A stretch of 64,000 nt of DNA, from assembly GCF_014650715.1 (NCBI RefSeq), contig NZ_BMVM01000012.1, forward strand, positions 186,001 to 250,000, given 5' to 3'. Below are positions 50,563-60,153 of the stretch, in pieces. The notes below the pieces were generated by a model. It was not told the DNA's origin and searched no databases. It worked only from the letters and a program-made list of their open reading frames with translations. This DNA comes from Streptomyces bluensis (GTDB lineage Bacteria > Actinomycetota > Actinomycetes > Streptomycetales > Streptomycetaceae). Position 1 is the first letter of the stretch. Every line of letters begins with the position of its first letter. Position numbers and translations under genes: made by a program.

Positions 50563-50591
50563 CCCGTCCGTCCAGGCAGGGAGAGCATGGC

Positions 50592-51605
50592 ATGACCACG
50601 GTGAGAGACATCGATGCCAGCGGTGCGCAGCACTGCGAGACGACAGCTCTGGGGGTGCTGCTGCGGCACCAGGGACTCGATCTGTCCGAGCCCATGATCT
50701 TCGGGCTCGGCTCCGGTCTGTCCTTCGTCTACTGGGACAGCAAGAACATGGGCTTCCCCTTCCTCGGGGGACGGGTCAAGCCGTTCGACCTCACCAGAAA
50801 CCTGGCCACCGGACTCGGGCTGGACCTGGTGGTCCAGGAGACCACCTCGCCCCGCCGGGCATGGGAGAACGTGGTGGCCCCCATCGACGCCGGCCACCCC
50901 GTAGGACTCCAGCTCGACAGCTACCACCTGGACTACTTCACCTCGAAGGTGCACTTCGGCGGTCATGTCGTCGCCCTGTACGGCTATGACGACCACGACG
51001 CCCACCTGGTGGACACCGAACAGCAGGGTGGAGCGGTGTCCACCAGCCTGACCAGCCTCGCTCGGGCCAGGGCCGCGCGCGGCCCGATGACCGCCAGGCA
51101 CCGGTCCTTCACCCTCACCGCTCCGAGGAACCGGCCCTCCCCGCAGAGCCGGATCATCCCCGCCATCACCGCCTGCGCCGACGCCTTCCTCAACCCACCC
51201 ATCGCCAATCTCGGCCACCGGGGCATCGAGAAGGCGGGCAGACTGGTGCGCACCTGGCTCCAGCGCACGGACGACCCGCAGCGGGACCTGCCGCAGGCCG
51301 CCCTCTTGATGGAGAAGGCCGGCACCGGCGGCGCCCTGTTCCGCAACCTCTACCGCGACTTCCTCGCCGAATGCACCCAACTGCTCGACAGCAGCCATCT
51401 GCGCACCGGGCACAGGTTGTACGCCGAGGCAGCCACCCTGTGGACGGAAGCCGCAGCGTTGATCACGGAGGCCGGTGAATCGGGCGACGCGCAGTGCCTC
51501 GTACGCGCGGGAACCGTCCTCTGCGATCTTTCCCGCACAGAGCGCGAGGCCATGCAGGCGCTGAGCCGCCTGGGCGGCGAAGCCCCCAGTGCGCTCCAGC
51601 CCTGA
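50592..51605 (+). CDS. BtrH N-terminal/DUF4872 cysteine-enzyme-like protein
   Basis: ATG 50592 after CAGGCAGGGAGAG. 337 residues. The start HCETTALGVLLRHQG contains Cys15, the likely nucleophile of a papain-like fold. FGGHVVALYGYDDHDAHLVDTEQ provides His and Asp. The C-terminal half (FLNPPIANLGHRGIEKAGR, MEKAGTGGALFRNLYRDFLAE) matches DUF4872. BtrH in butirosin synthesis transfers an acyl group from a carrier protein to an aminoglycoside. Stand-alone homologues like this often sit in natural-product loci. No carrier protein or NRPS is in the window, so its substrate is unknown. Confidence 0.85.
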   Translation: MTTVRDIDASGAQHCETTALGVLLRHQGLDLSEPMIFGLGSGLSFVYWDSKNMGFPFLGGRVKPFDLTRNLATGLGLDLVVQETTSPRRAWENVVAPIDAGHPVGLQLDSYHLDYFTSKVHFGGHVVALYGYDDHDAHLVDTEQQGGAVSTSLTSLARARAARGPMTARHRSFTLTAPRNRPSPQSRIIPAITACADAFLNPPIANLGHRGIEKAGRLVRTWLQRTDDPQRDLPQAALLMEKAGTGGALFRNLYRDFLAECTQLLDSSHLRTGHRLYAEAATLWTEAAALITEAGESGDAQCLVRAGTVLCDLSRTEREAMQALSRLGGEAPSALQP

Positions 51606-51612
51606 CCGTGAG

Positions 51613-52272
51613 CTACTTGACCTTGCGCAGTCCCAGCGGGCCCGCGATCTCCTCCGCCATCACCCTGCCGGCCTCGAACTCAAGCGTCTCGTCGCCGATG
51701 TCGTGGTCGGTGTCCAGGCCGTCCAGTTCCGCCAGCGGCTGGTTGAGCCTGACGTGGGCCACCAGGGACTGGAGGGCGCGGAGTGTCGCCGACGCCGTCG
51801 AGCCCCAGTTGGAGAAGTACGAGAACTGCCACCACCACAGGGCCTCCGTCGTACGGCCCGAGCGGTAGTGGGCCATGCCGTGGCGGAGGTCGGTGATGAC
51901 ATCGGCGATGTCGTCGGAGATACGGGCCGGGACCGGCGCCTTCCTGGGCTCGTACGGGTCGAAGACCTCGGAGTAGACGTCGACCGGGTCCAGCAGACGG
52001 GCCAGGTTCTCGCGGAGCTCGTCCACGTCCGGCTCCGGGCCCAGGTCCGGCTCGTACCGCTCCTCCGGCACGATGTCCTCGTGCGCGCCGAGACGACCGC
52101 CGGCCAGCATGAGCTGGGAGACCTCCAGCAGGAGGAAGGGGATCGCCGATTCCGGCTCGTCGCCCTTCGCCACCTCCATCACGGCGACGAGGAAGCTTTC
52201 TACCTGGTCGGCGATCTGGACCGCGAAGTCGTCCGGGTCCTGGTTGGTCGCGTGCAGCGTGGCGTCAGACAT
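51613..52272 (-). CDS. DUF5063 domain protein
   Basis: 219 residues, an acidic protein with FAVQIADQVESFLVAVMEVAKGD, EVSQLMLAGGRLG, WWWQFSYFSNWGSTASATLRALQSLVAHV, as in DUF5063 proteins. In streptomycetes this gene follows recR in a fixed order, and the ATG here overlaps the recR stop by 8 bp (ATGTCTGA). Function unknown. Link to DNA repair is by position only. Confidence 0.85.
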   Translation of the reverse strand: MSDATLHATNQDPDDFAVQIADQVESFLVAVMEVAKGDEPESAIPFLLLEVSQLMLAGGRLGAHEDIVPEERYEPDLGPEPDVDELRENLARLLDPVDVYSEVFDPYEPRKAPVPARISDDIADVITDLRHGMAHYRSGRTTEALWWWQFSYFSNWGSTASATLRALQSLVAHVRLNQPLAELDGLDTDHDIGDETLEFEAGRVMAEEIAGPLGLRKVK

Positions 52273-52864
52273 CTAGGAGTCGTCTCCCCTCGAAGGCGCG
52301 GCCGAGGGTCACCTCGTCCGCGTATTCCAGGTCGCCGCCCACCGGGAGGCCGCTGGCCAGGCGGGTGACCTTGAGGCCCATGGGTTTGATCATGCGGGCG
52401 AGGTACGTGGCGGTGGCCTCGCCCTCCAGATTCGGGTCCGTGGCCAGGATGAGCTCCGTGACCGTACCGTCGGCCAGCCGGGCCAGCAGCTCCCTGATCC
52501 GCAGGTCGTCGGGGCCGACTCCCTCGATGGGGCTGATCGCTCCGCCGAGCACGTGGTAGCGGCCGCGGAACTCACGGGTGCGCTCGATCGCGACCACGTC
52601 CTTGGGCTCCTCCACGACACAGATCACCGCGGGGTCGCGGCGCGTGTCGCGGCAGATGCCGCACAGCTCCTCCTGCGCCACGTTGCCGCACGTCGCGCAG
52701 AAACGGACCTTGGCCTTGACCTCCATGAGGGCCTGCGCGAGACGGCGGACGTCGGTCGGTTCGGCCTGGAGGATGTGGAAGGCGATCCGCTGCGCGCTCT
52801 TGGGACCGACGCCGGGGAGCCTCCCCAGTTCGTCGATGAGGTCCTGGACCACGCCTTCGTACAA
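52265..52864 (-). CDS. recR: Recombination mediator RecR
   Basis: 199 residues from TTG 52864 (MYEGVVQDLIDELGRLPGVGPKSAQRIAFHIL) with helix-hairpin-helix, a Cys4 zinc finger (CATCGNVAQEELCGICRD) and a TOPRIM domain (VICVVEEPKDVVAIE...LILATDPNLEGEATATYLAR). It loads RecA on single-stranded DNA gaps together with RecF/RecO. The typical ybaB-recR order is present, with a 125-bp gap. Normal length. Confidence 0.97.
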   Translation of the reverse strand: MYEGVVQDLIDELGRLPGVGPKSAQRIAFHILQAEPTDVRRLAQALMEVKAKVRFCATCGNVAQEELCGICRDTRRDPAVICVVEEPKDVVAIERTREFRGRYHVLGGAISPIEGVGPDDLRIRELLARLADGTVTELILATDPNLEGEATATYLARMIKPMGLKVTRLASGLPVGGDLEYADEVTLGRAFEGRRLLDV

Positions 52865-52989
52865 CGGACTGCCTGCCCTTCGTGGAGTCTTTCAGTTCGT
52901 ACGGTAGTTGGCTCCCACCCGTCTGAGGAAGGCAGGCCGGGGGTCGGGCGGACGGGGTTCGGGGGCGACGGCTCCCCCGGGCGCCGTCG

Positions 52990-53331
52990 TCAGAACGGCA
53001 GGCCCGGGATGCCGCTGCCGCCCAGGCCCTGGGCGAGGGGGCCCAGCTTCTGCTGCTGGAGCTTCTGGGCGTTGTCGTTGGCCGCCTGGACCGCGGCGAC
53101 GATCAGGTCGGCGAGGGTCTCGGTGTCCTCGGGGTCGACGGCCTTCGGGTCGATGACCAGGCCGCGCAGTTCGCCGGAGCCGTTGACGGTGGCCTTCACC
53201 AGGCCGCCGCCCGCCTGGCCCTCCACCTCGGTCCTGCCGAGCTCCGCCTGCGCGTTCGCGAGGTCCTGCTGCATCTTCTGGGCCTGCTGGAGCAGCTGCT
53301 GCATGTTGGGCTGGCCACCACCGGGGATCAC
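52990..53331 (-). CDS. YbaB/EbfC-family nucleoid-associated protein
   Basis: 113 residues: QQLLQQAQKMQQDLANAQAELGRTEVEGQAGGGLVKATVNGSGELRGLVIDPKAV in pieces, VEDTETLADLIVAAVQAAN-type C-terminal helix. It dimerises on DNA and is encoded beside recR, usually downstream of dnaX. dnaX is not upstream here. GTG 53331 with GGGAGC nearby. Its 5' leader contains five 12-bp repeats. Confidence 0.92.
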   Translation of the reverse strand: MIPGGGQPNMQQLLQQAQKMQQDLANAQAELGRTEVEGQAGGGLVKATVNGSGELRGLVIDPKAVDPEDTETLADLIVAAVQAANDNAQKLQQQKLGPLAQGLGGSGIPGLPF

Positions 53332-53341
53332 GATCAGCTCC

Positions 53342-53400
53342 CTTTGCGGGTCTTTGCGCGTTCTCTTGCGCGATCTCTTGCGGGTTCTCTTGCGGGATGT
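53342..53400 (-). repeat. Five ~12-bp repeats in the ybaB leader
   Basis: Plus-strand units CTTTGCGGGTCT, TTGCGCGTTCT, CTTGCGCGATCT, CTTGCGGGTTCT and CTTGCGGGATGT run head to tail, starting 11 bp upstream of the GTG. They would be transcribed in the ybaB mRNA leader. Confidence 0.85.
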
Positions 53401-53698
53401 TTCTCGCCTGGCACGAGCCTACGTGGTCGGTGTGGCCGTCGCCCAAGCACTCTTTCGGGTGAGGTCGCCGGGGATCCCCTACCTGATCAAGGGCCTCGTC
53501 CGGGCGGAAAAACGGTGAAAGCGGCACCGTCGCCACCCGTTGGGCGCTAGGAAAGGGGCGGCCGGGTGCAGGGCAGGAAGGTGTGGCGTTTCCGCACGGT
53601 GCGGTACTCCGTCGTGTCGCGGAGCGTTACGTCCCGTCGGCTGTTGTGTCGGCGTCGTCAGCAGCAGCAGTGTCGTCAGCAGCAGGAGGGAGGCCGGG

Positions 53699-54469
53699 GT
53701 GAGCCAGCCGGAGATGCAGCCCGAGGGAGCGTCCCAGGAAGGGCGGAGCGACGGGCGAGGCGACGGGCGGGTCGACGGCGCGGGGCTGTGGGCGGGGGGC
53801 CGCGATCTGACCGGGCGGCCGTTCCCGACGGGTGACTGGGGAGAGCCCGCGGAACGGCTGGAGGAGCTGTACCGGTGGGTGGAGCGGAGTGCGCTGGAGA
53901 CGGTGACGTGGTACCTGGCGGACCGCGTCTGGAAGCGGCGGGGGGCGCGGGTGCTGCGCGTGGGTGCCGCGTGTGGGGCCGTCGCCGGGGCGGCGCTGCC
54001 GCTGCTCGACCTGACAGGAGTGATGGGCGGGGTGGCTCCCTGGGGCTATCTCTCGCTGTTGCTGAGCGCCGCCTGTGTGGCCGGGGACCGGTTCTTCGGG
54101 GTCACGTCCGGCTGGATACGGGATGTCGCCACGGCTCAGGCCGTGCAGCGCCGGCTTCAGATGCTGCAGTTCGACTGGGCCTCCGAGAGTGTGCGGGAGG
54201 TGCTCGGGCCGACGGAGGGGACGGCCGCCGAGGCGGCGGAGCGGTGTCTGGGGGTGCTGCGGAGGTTCTCCGAGGACGTCACGGAACTCGTGCGGGCCGA
54301 GACCGCGGGCTGGATGGTGGAGTTCCGGACGGGGGCCGCGCCCCTGGGCATCCAGACGGCGGGGGTGGGTGCGGGGCGTTCGGAGACGTCTGCGAACGGG
54401 CGCCTTCCCATGCCGCCGGGGGCTGCCCGCCCGAACATGCCTCGCCAGCGGCCGCCGGAGGCGCGGTAG
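53699..54469 (+). CDS. SLATT-domain membrane protein
   Basis: GTG 53699 after AGGAGGGAGG gives 256 residues. After a Gly/Asp-rich start comes RLEELYRWVERSALETVTWYLADRVWKRRGARVLRVG, then two membrane helices (AACGAVAGAALPLLDLTGVMGGVAPWGYLSLLLSAACVA) and a helical coiled stretch (RLQMLQFDWASESVREVL). This is the SLATT arrangement (two helices plus coiled coil) described for conflict-system effectors, although in Streptomyces the family is widespread without obvious sensors. Nothing else here indicates defence. A hairpin and interspersed repeats follow. Confidence 0.8.
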   Translation: MSQPEMQPEGASQEGRSDGRGDGRVDGAGLWAGGRDLTGRPFPTGDWGEPAERLEELYRWVERSALETVTWYLADRVWKRRGARVLRVGAACGAVAGAALPLLDLTGVMGGVAPWGYLSLLLSAACVAGDRFFGVTSGWIRDVATAQAVQRRLQMLQFDWASESVREVLGPTEGTAAEAAERCLGVLRRFSEDVTELVRAETAGWMVEFRTGAAPLGIQTAGVGAGRSETSANGRLPMPPGAARPNMPRQRPPEAR

Positions 54470-54510
54470 CGGTTTTCGCCCCCGCCGCCCCTACCCGTCC
54501 CATCCCTTCC

Positions 54511-54530
54511 CTGGGGGCTGCCGCCCCCAG
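54511..54530. terminator. GC hairpin after the SLATT gene
   Basis: CTGGGGGC (54511-54518) and GCCCCCAG (54523-54530) with loop TGCC. It is followed by ACCCCCGCTTTCGGCC, a hairpin-plus-repeat block common in Streptomyces intergenic DNA. Confidence 0.6.
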
Positions 54531-54541
54531 ACCCCCGCTTT

Positions 54542-54703
54542 CGGCCTGAACGGCCTCGTCCTCAAACGCCGGACGGGCTGGGGTGGGGGCTGGAGCGGGT
54601 GGTTTGTGCGGGTGGGCGGGGTGCGTCGGCCTGAACGGCCTCGTCCTCAAGCGCCGGACAGGCTGGGAGTCGGCCTTCTCCTCAAGCGCCGGACGGGCTG
54701 GGG
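54542..54703. repeat. Three copies of a Streptomyces intergenic repeat
   Basis: CGGCCTGAACGGCCTCGTCC followed by TCAAACGCCGGACGGGCTG appears at 54542-54583, with one change set at 54627-54667, and a shortened copy with CTTCTCC at 54671-54703. The element is intergenic, lies between the SLATT and M28 genes, and reads like the interspersed repeats seen after many Streptomyces genes. Confidence 0.75.
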
Positions 54704-54787
54704 TGCCTGGTCTCGGCTGAAAGCCTCAACGCCCCAAGGCCCCAAGCCCCCAGCCCCAAGCCCCCAGCCCCGGCCGGGCCGGTCAGG

Positions 54788-56188
54788 TCAGGTCTGTGGG
54801 GCCGGGAAAGCCACCGGGCCCCGCAGGCCCGCCCGGTTCACCGCCCGTACGCCGAAGAAGACGTTGTCCTTGGACAGATCCACCTCGTACGACGTGACGT
54901 CGCCCGCCAGGATCACATGGGTCCACTCGGCGTCCGTCGTCTCCCGCCAGACGATCTCGTAGCCCGCGAGATCGGGCTCGCCACCCCGGGTCCACGTCAG
55001 CTCCGTGGCGTTGGTGAGGGTGGACGTGACGATCTTCGCGCCACGCGGGGTTCCGGGGGCCTGGGCCAGGGTCCAGAGGGCCGCCGCGTTCACCTTGGCC
55101 ACGCGGGCGGTGAACGCGAAGTCGCAGAACTCCGGGAGGTCGCCGTACCGCTTGCCGTCCTCCACCCGCACGTCCTGGTGCTGATGGGCGAAGTCCTCGG
55201 CGGGTTCCGTGAAGCGGGCCGCGGGGTAGGCGCGTTCGAGGAAGGGGATGTGGTCGCCGCCCCGGCGGTAGCGGTCACGGCGGTAGATCACCCGCACCCG
55301 CATGCCCGTCGCGTCGTTGTCCGCCACGTCCCGGACGAAGCGGGCGAGTTGACGAGACGGCGAGTCGTTCTCCCCGCCCACCGAACGGCGGACCGCCGCC
55401 TGCTCGGACGTCTCCGAGGACGGCACACCCTCCGCGAACAGGCGGATCGTGTACGGGTCACGCGTCCCGTCGTCCGCCGTCGAACTGCCGACGATGTCGT
55501 TGGTGAACATGCCCTGGACGTCCGTACCGGCGTCCTTGTACTGCTGCGCCATGTACGCCGCGCCGTACAGCCCCTGTTCCTCCCCCGCCACCGCCGCGAA
55601 CACGATCGTCGAGGCCGGCCGGCGCCGCGCCATCACCCGGGCCAGCTCCATGGCCACGGCCACCCCGGAGGCGTCGTCGTCCGCGCCGGGCGCGTCGGAC
55701 GTGGCGTCCATGACGTCCGAGGCCCGCGAGTCGTAGTGCCCCGACACGACGTACACCCGCTCCGGTGTGACCGAGCCACGGAGCGTGGCGACGACGTTCG
55801 TGATGCGGGTCGCCACAGGGATACGGCTGGCCGGTTCCTGGACGTACGACTGGAGCTCCACCGTCATCCGGCCGCCGGAGGCCGCCGCGTACGACCGCAT
55901 CTCCGCCGCGATCCAGTCGCGTGCCGCGCCGATGCCGCGGGCGGGGTCGTCCTGGGTGGAGAGGGTGTGGCGGGTGCCGAAGGAGACCAGCTTGCGGACG
56001 GTCGCCTCGATGCGGTCGGGGTCGATCTCCCCGAGCAGGGCGCGGAGTTCACGGGAGGGCCGTTGCGCGGTCGCGGGCGGCCGGTCGGTGGTTCCGTCCG
56101 CGGCGGCCACGGCCGTGGCGGGGGCCGTCGCGCTCGCCACCCCCGCGGCGGCGGTGGCCGTCAGAACCGTTCTCCTGCTGGGGCGCAT
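54788..56188 (-). CDS. Secreted M28-family metallopeptidase with C-terminal Fn3-like domain
   Basis: ATG 56188 after GGAGGACCC gives 466 residues. The start MRPSRRTVLTATAAAGVASA is a Tat-like signal with SRRTVL. The M28 core has VVSGHYDSRAS, PGADDDASGVAVAMELARV, AGEEQGLYGA, NDIVGSS and GGDHIPFLE for the two zinc ions. The last 95 residues are fibronectin-3-like (ATELTWTRGGEPDLAGYEIVWR, KDNVFFGVRAVNRAGL). Likely an extracellular aminopeptidase. Export route by Tat is inferred from RR. TatA occurs elsewhere in the window. Confidence 0.9.
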   Translation of the reverse strand: MRPSRRTVLTATAAAGVASATAPATAVAAADGTTDRPPATAQRPSRELRALLGEIDPDRIEATVRKLVSFGTRHTLSTQDDPARGIGAARDWIAAEMRSYAAASGGRMTVELQSYVQEPASRIPVATRITNVVATLRGSVTPERVYVVSGHYDSRASDVMDATSDAPGADDDASGVAVAMELARVMARRRPASTIVFAAVAGEEQGLYGAAYMAQQYKDAGTDVQGMFTNDIVGSSTADDGTRDPYTIRLFAEGVPSSETSEQAAVRRSVGGENDSPSRQLARFVRDVADNDATGMRVRVIYRRDRYRRGGDHIPFLERAYPAARFTEPAEDFAHQHQDVRVEDGKRYGDLPEFCDFAFTARVAKVNAAALWTLAQAPGTPRGAKIVTSTLTNATELTWTRGGEPDLAGYEIVWRETTDAEWTHVILAGDVTSYEVDLSKDNVFFGVRAVNRAGLRGPVAFPAPQT

Positions 56189-56301
56189 GGGTCCTCCGCG
56201 AGCAGCCGGGGCTTGGGATGCCAACGGGGACATCGTTGTGGACGCGTCAAGCAGGGGCAAGGGTGCCTCACGGGTCTGACGGGCCGTGAGGGGAATCGGC
56301 T

Positions 56302-58140
<1,839 letters not shown>

Positions 58141-58364
58141 CCCCGTGCCACCTTCCCCCATGCATGGGCAACAGCCCGAGGATAGTGCGGCGTTCCGGGG
58201 AGGTGAGGCGGGCGGTTTCGACGGTTCCGTAACAGCGGGGACCGGCGCGGCCGTGGCGGCCCGGCCTGGTCGAACGCACCATTCGCACAGGGCTCCTGCG
58301 TCTCAGGTCCGCCTCCCGGCGAGCCGATACCCGCCAGGAGGCACCCAGACGACGGGAGGCACCG

Positions 58365-58634
58365 ATGATCAAGGAAAAGCCGCACCGGATCCCTGGCCAG
58401 GGCACTCCACCGCAGCCGTCGCAGGAGGACGGAGAGCGGACCGTTCCGCCCCTGCCCGAACGCGACAAGCGCGTGCGCCGCACGCCGCAGGAGGCGTCCC
58501 GGGCCGGGGACGCCGCGCCCTGCGAGCACCGGGCGCCGGACCCGGGCGACTGCCCGCGCTGCCGGCTGGCCGACGAGGATGTCGCTCACCTCGTGGTCCT
58601 GCTCCGCTGCCTGCGCCGCTCCGCGGCTCGCTGA
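58365..58634 (+). CDS. Putative small hypothetical protein
   Basis: ATG 58365 with a good GGGAGGC before it. 89 residues, basic at the start and with Cys residues in CEHRAPDPGDCPRC, a possible metal-binding cluster, followed by a leucine-rich helix (VAHLVVLLRCLRRS). It does not overlap a neighbouring gene. Unknown family; could be lineage-specific. Confidence 0.45.
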   Translation: MIKEKPHRIPGQGTPPQPSQEDGERTVPPLPERDKRVRRTPQEASRAGDAAPCEHRAPDPGDCPRCRLADEDVAHLVVLLRCLRRSAAR

Positions 58635-58661
58635 AACCCCGGCCGCCCAGGGCGGGTTCCG

Positions 58662-59465
58662 TCACTGGTTCATCAACGCGTCCCCGTCGACCGTCCGGGT
58701 CGACCCGTCCTTGAGGGTGAGGGTGAGCGTGCCGGTGATCATGCCGTCGGGGTCGCCCTTCGGCCACCAGGCGGTCCAGCGGCCCTCCTCCACCATGGCG
58801 TGGACGGTCTGTCCGTGATCGCGCACGGTGATCTCCTGGACGTCGGAACCCACCGAGCCGAGCGCGTAGTTGACCTGACCCGAGCCGCTGCCCCAGGCGC
58901 CCAGCGTGTCGAGGTCGATCCGGTCGGCGGGGAGCTCCACCACCGGGGAGACGGCCATCATGGCGCCGGAGCCGTCCGAACCGGTCAGGCACCACGCGGC
59001 ATCGCCGCCCCGCGTGACGATCATGGAGGCGACGCTGCCACGGATGTCCGCGTTGCTGATCCGGGGAGAGGCCCCGGCACCGGAGGTGCCCTTCGTCAGG
59101 TCCACGCACCGCTTCTCGGCGCCGGAGCCCTTGCCGTCGGCGGTGTTCAGGCTGTGGGGGGTGCTGGTCCAGGTGGCCAGTTCCGCGGAGGACAGCGGTC
59201 CGGAGCCGTTGCCGAACAGCCCGCCGCCCGTCACCGCCACCGCCACCACGGCCGCGCCCGCGGCGAGCGCGCCGCCGACCGCCGTGAACGCCAAACGCCG
59301 TACGAGCGGGCGGCGGAACGCGGCACCGGCCGACCGCTCGGGCCGCCCGGTGTCGCTCAGGACGGTCCGCAGCAGCCGCTCCTCGCGGTCGATGTCGGCG
59401 GCGGACGGTTCGGTGCGCGGCGCGGCGTCGAGCTCGGCGAGGCGGGAGAGAAGGTCGTTGTTCAT
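58662..59465 (-). CDS. Single-span protein paired with an ECF sigma factor, possible anti-sigma
   Basis: 267 residues. N-terminus LLSRLAELDAAPRTEPSAADIDREERLLRTVL, then one membrane helix (LAFTAVGGALAAGAAVVAVAVTGG, about residue 62) and an exterior with two Cys (KRCVDLTKG, AAWCLTGSDG). It follows the sigma gene by 12 bp. Proteins of this form commonly accompany ECF sigma factors in Streptomyces, but no HxxxCxxC zinc motif is seen. Role as anti-sigma is inferred from position. Confidence 0.75.
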   Translation of the reverse strand: MNNDLLSRLAELDAAPRTEPSAADIDREERLLRTVLSDTGRPERSAGAAFRRPLVRRLAFTAVGGALAAGAAVVAVAVTGGGLFGNGSGPLSSAELATWTSTPHSLNTADGKGSGAEKRCVDLTKGTSGAGASPRISNADIRGSVASMIVTRGGDAAWCLTGSDGSGAMMAVSPVVELPADRIDLDTLGAWGSGSGQVNYALGSVGSDVQEITVRDHGQTVHAMVEEGRWTAWWPKGDPDGMITGTLTLTLKDGSTRTVDGDALMNQ

Positions 59466-59477
59466 GAGGACTCCTGA

Positions 59478-60011
59478 TCAGTGCGTCGGGGCGGGGGCGG
59501 GCGAGAGGGAATGCGCGGGGGTCAGCCGTCCGGCGAGGCGCCGCTTGGCGCGGGTGAGGCGCATGGCGTAGGCGGCGCGGGTGCAGCCGAGGACCTTCGC
59601 CGCGTCCTTGGCCGCGAGCCCCTCCCAGACGTGCAGCGCGAGGACCTCCTGGTCGGCCGGAGGCAGTGACTTCCAGGCGGCGACGAGGTCCATCCGGCTG
59701 TCCACCTGGGCCGTGGTGTCGAGCGTCCGGTCGTGGGAGCCGGTCTCGGCGGACTGCTGGATGTGCACCACGAGCGCGGTCTGCCGGCGCATGCCTCGGC
59801 CCGCGTTGAGCATCACCTTGCGCGCCGTGCCGAACAGCCAGGGCCGCGGGTCCTCGGGGAGCTCGCGCCGTCGGCGCCATGCGGTGAGGAAGGTCTCTCC
59901 GACGATGTCGTCGACGTTCATGGGGTGGGCACGACGGCGCACGAACCGCAGCACGTCCTCGTAGTGGGCCCGGTACACCTCCGTGAACTGGGCTTCCGTA
60001 TCGATGGGCAT
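59478..60011 (-). CDS. ECF-type RNA polymerase sigma factor
   Basis: 177 residues. Sigma region 2 (FTEVYRAHYEDVLRFVRRRAHPMNVDDIVGETFLTAWRRRREL) and region 4 (LPPADQEVLALHVWEGLAAKDAAKVLGCTRAAYAMRLTRAKRRL) are complete. ATG 60011 after GGAAACC. It is coupled to the membrane protein at 58662. The upstream NACHT gene runs in the same direction 142 bp away, so transcription could pass through. Confidence 0.9.
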   Translation of the reverse strand: MPIDTEAQFTEVYRAHYEDVLRFVRRRAHPMNVDDIVGETFLTAWRRRRELPEDPRPWLFGTARKVMLNAGRGMRRQTALVVHIQQSAETGSHDRTLDTTAQVDSRMDLVAAWKSLPPADQEVLALHVWEGLAAKDAAKVLGCTRAAYAMRLTRAKRRLAGRLTPAHSLSPAPAPTH

Positions 60012-60072
60012 GGTTTCCTTCCGTAGCGTCTGCCCCTACGTGTCCACCACTGCCTCATGTGCAACAGGCTTA

Positions 60073-60123
60073 CGGATGCGGATGCGGATACAGGTGCGGA
60101 TGCGGATGCGGTGCGGATACGCG
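60073..60123. repeat. GGATGC hexamer run upstream of the ECF sigma gene
   Basis: CGGATGCGGATGCGGATACA then further GGATGC units, a simple-sequence stretch of about 50 bp in the gap between the NACHT and sigma genes. Confidence 0.8.
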
Positions 60124-60153
60124 GGCGTCCCGTGATCGCGAACGCACTCCCGG

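Noticed and set aside
48126..50591. Upstream part of the long frame ending at 51605
   Set aside because: It lies opposite aspartate kinase and over the TauE gene; the BtrH-type protein starts at 50592 with a ribosome site.
53699..54469. SLATT protein as part of a defence island
   Set aside because: No nucleotidyltransferase, SLOG or nuclease neighbours; surrounding genes are housekeeping.
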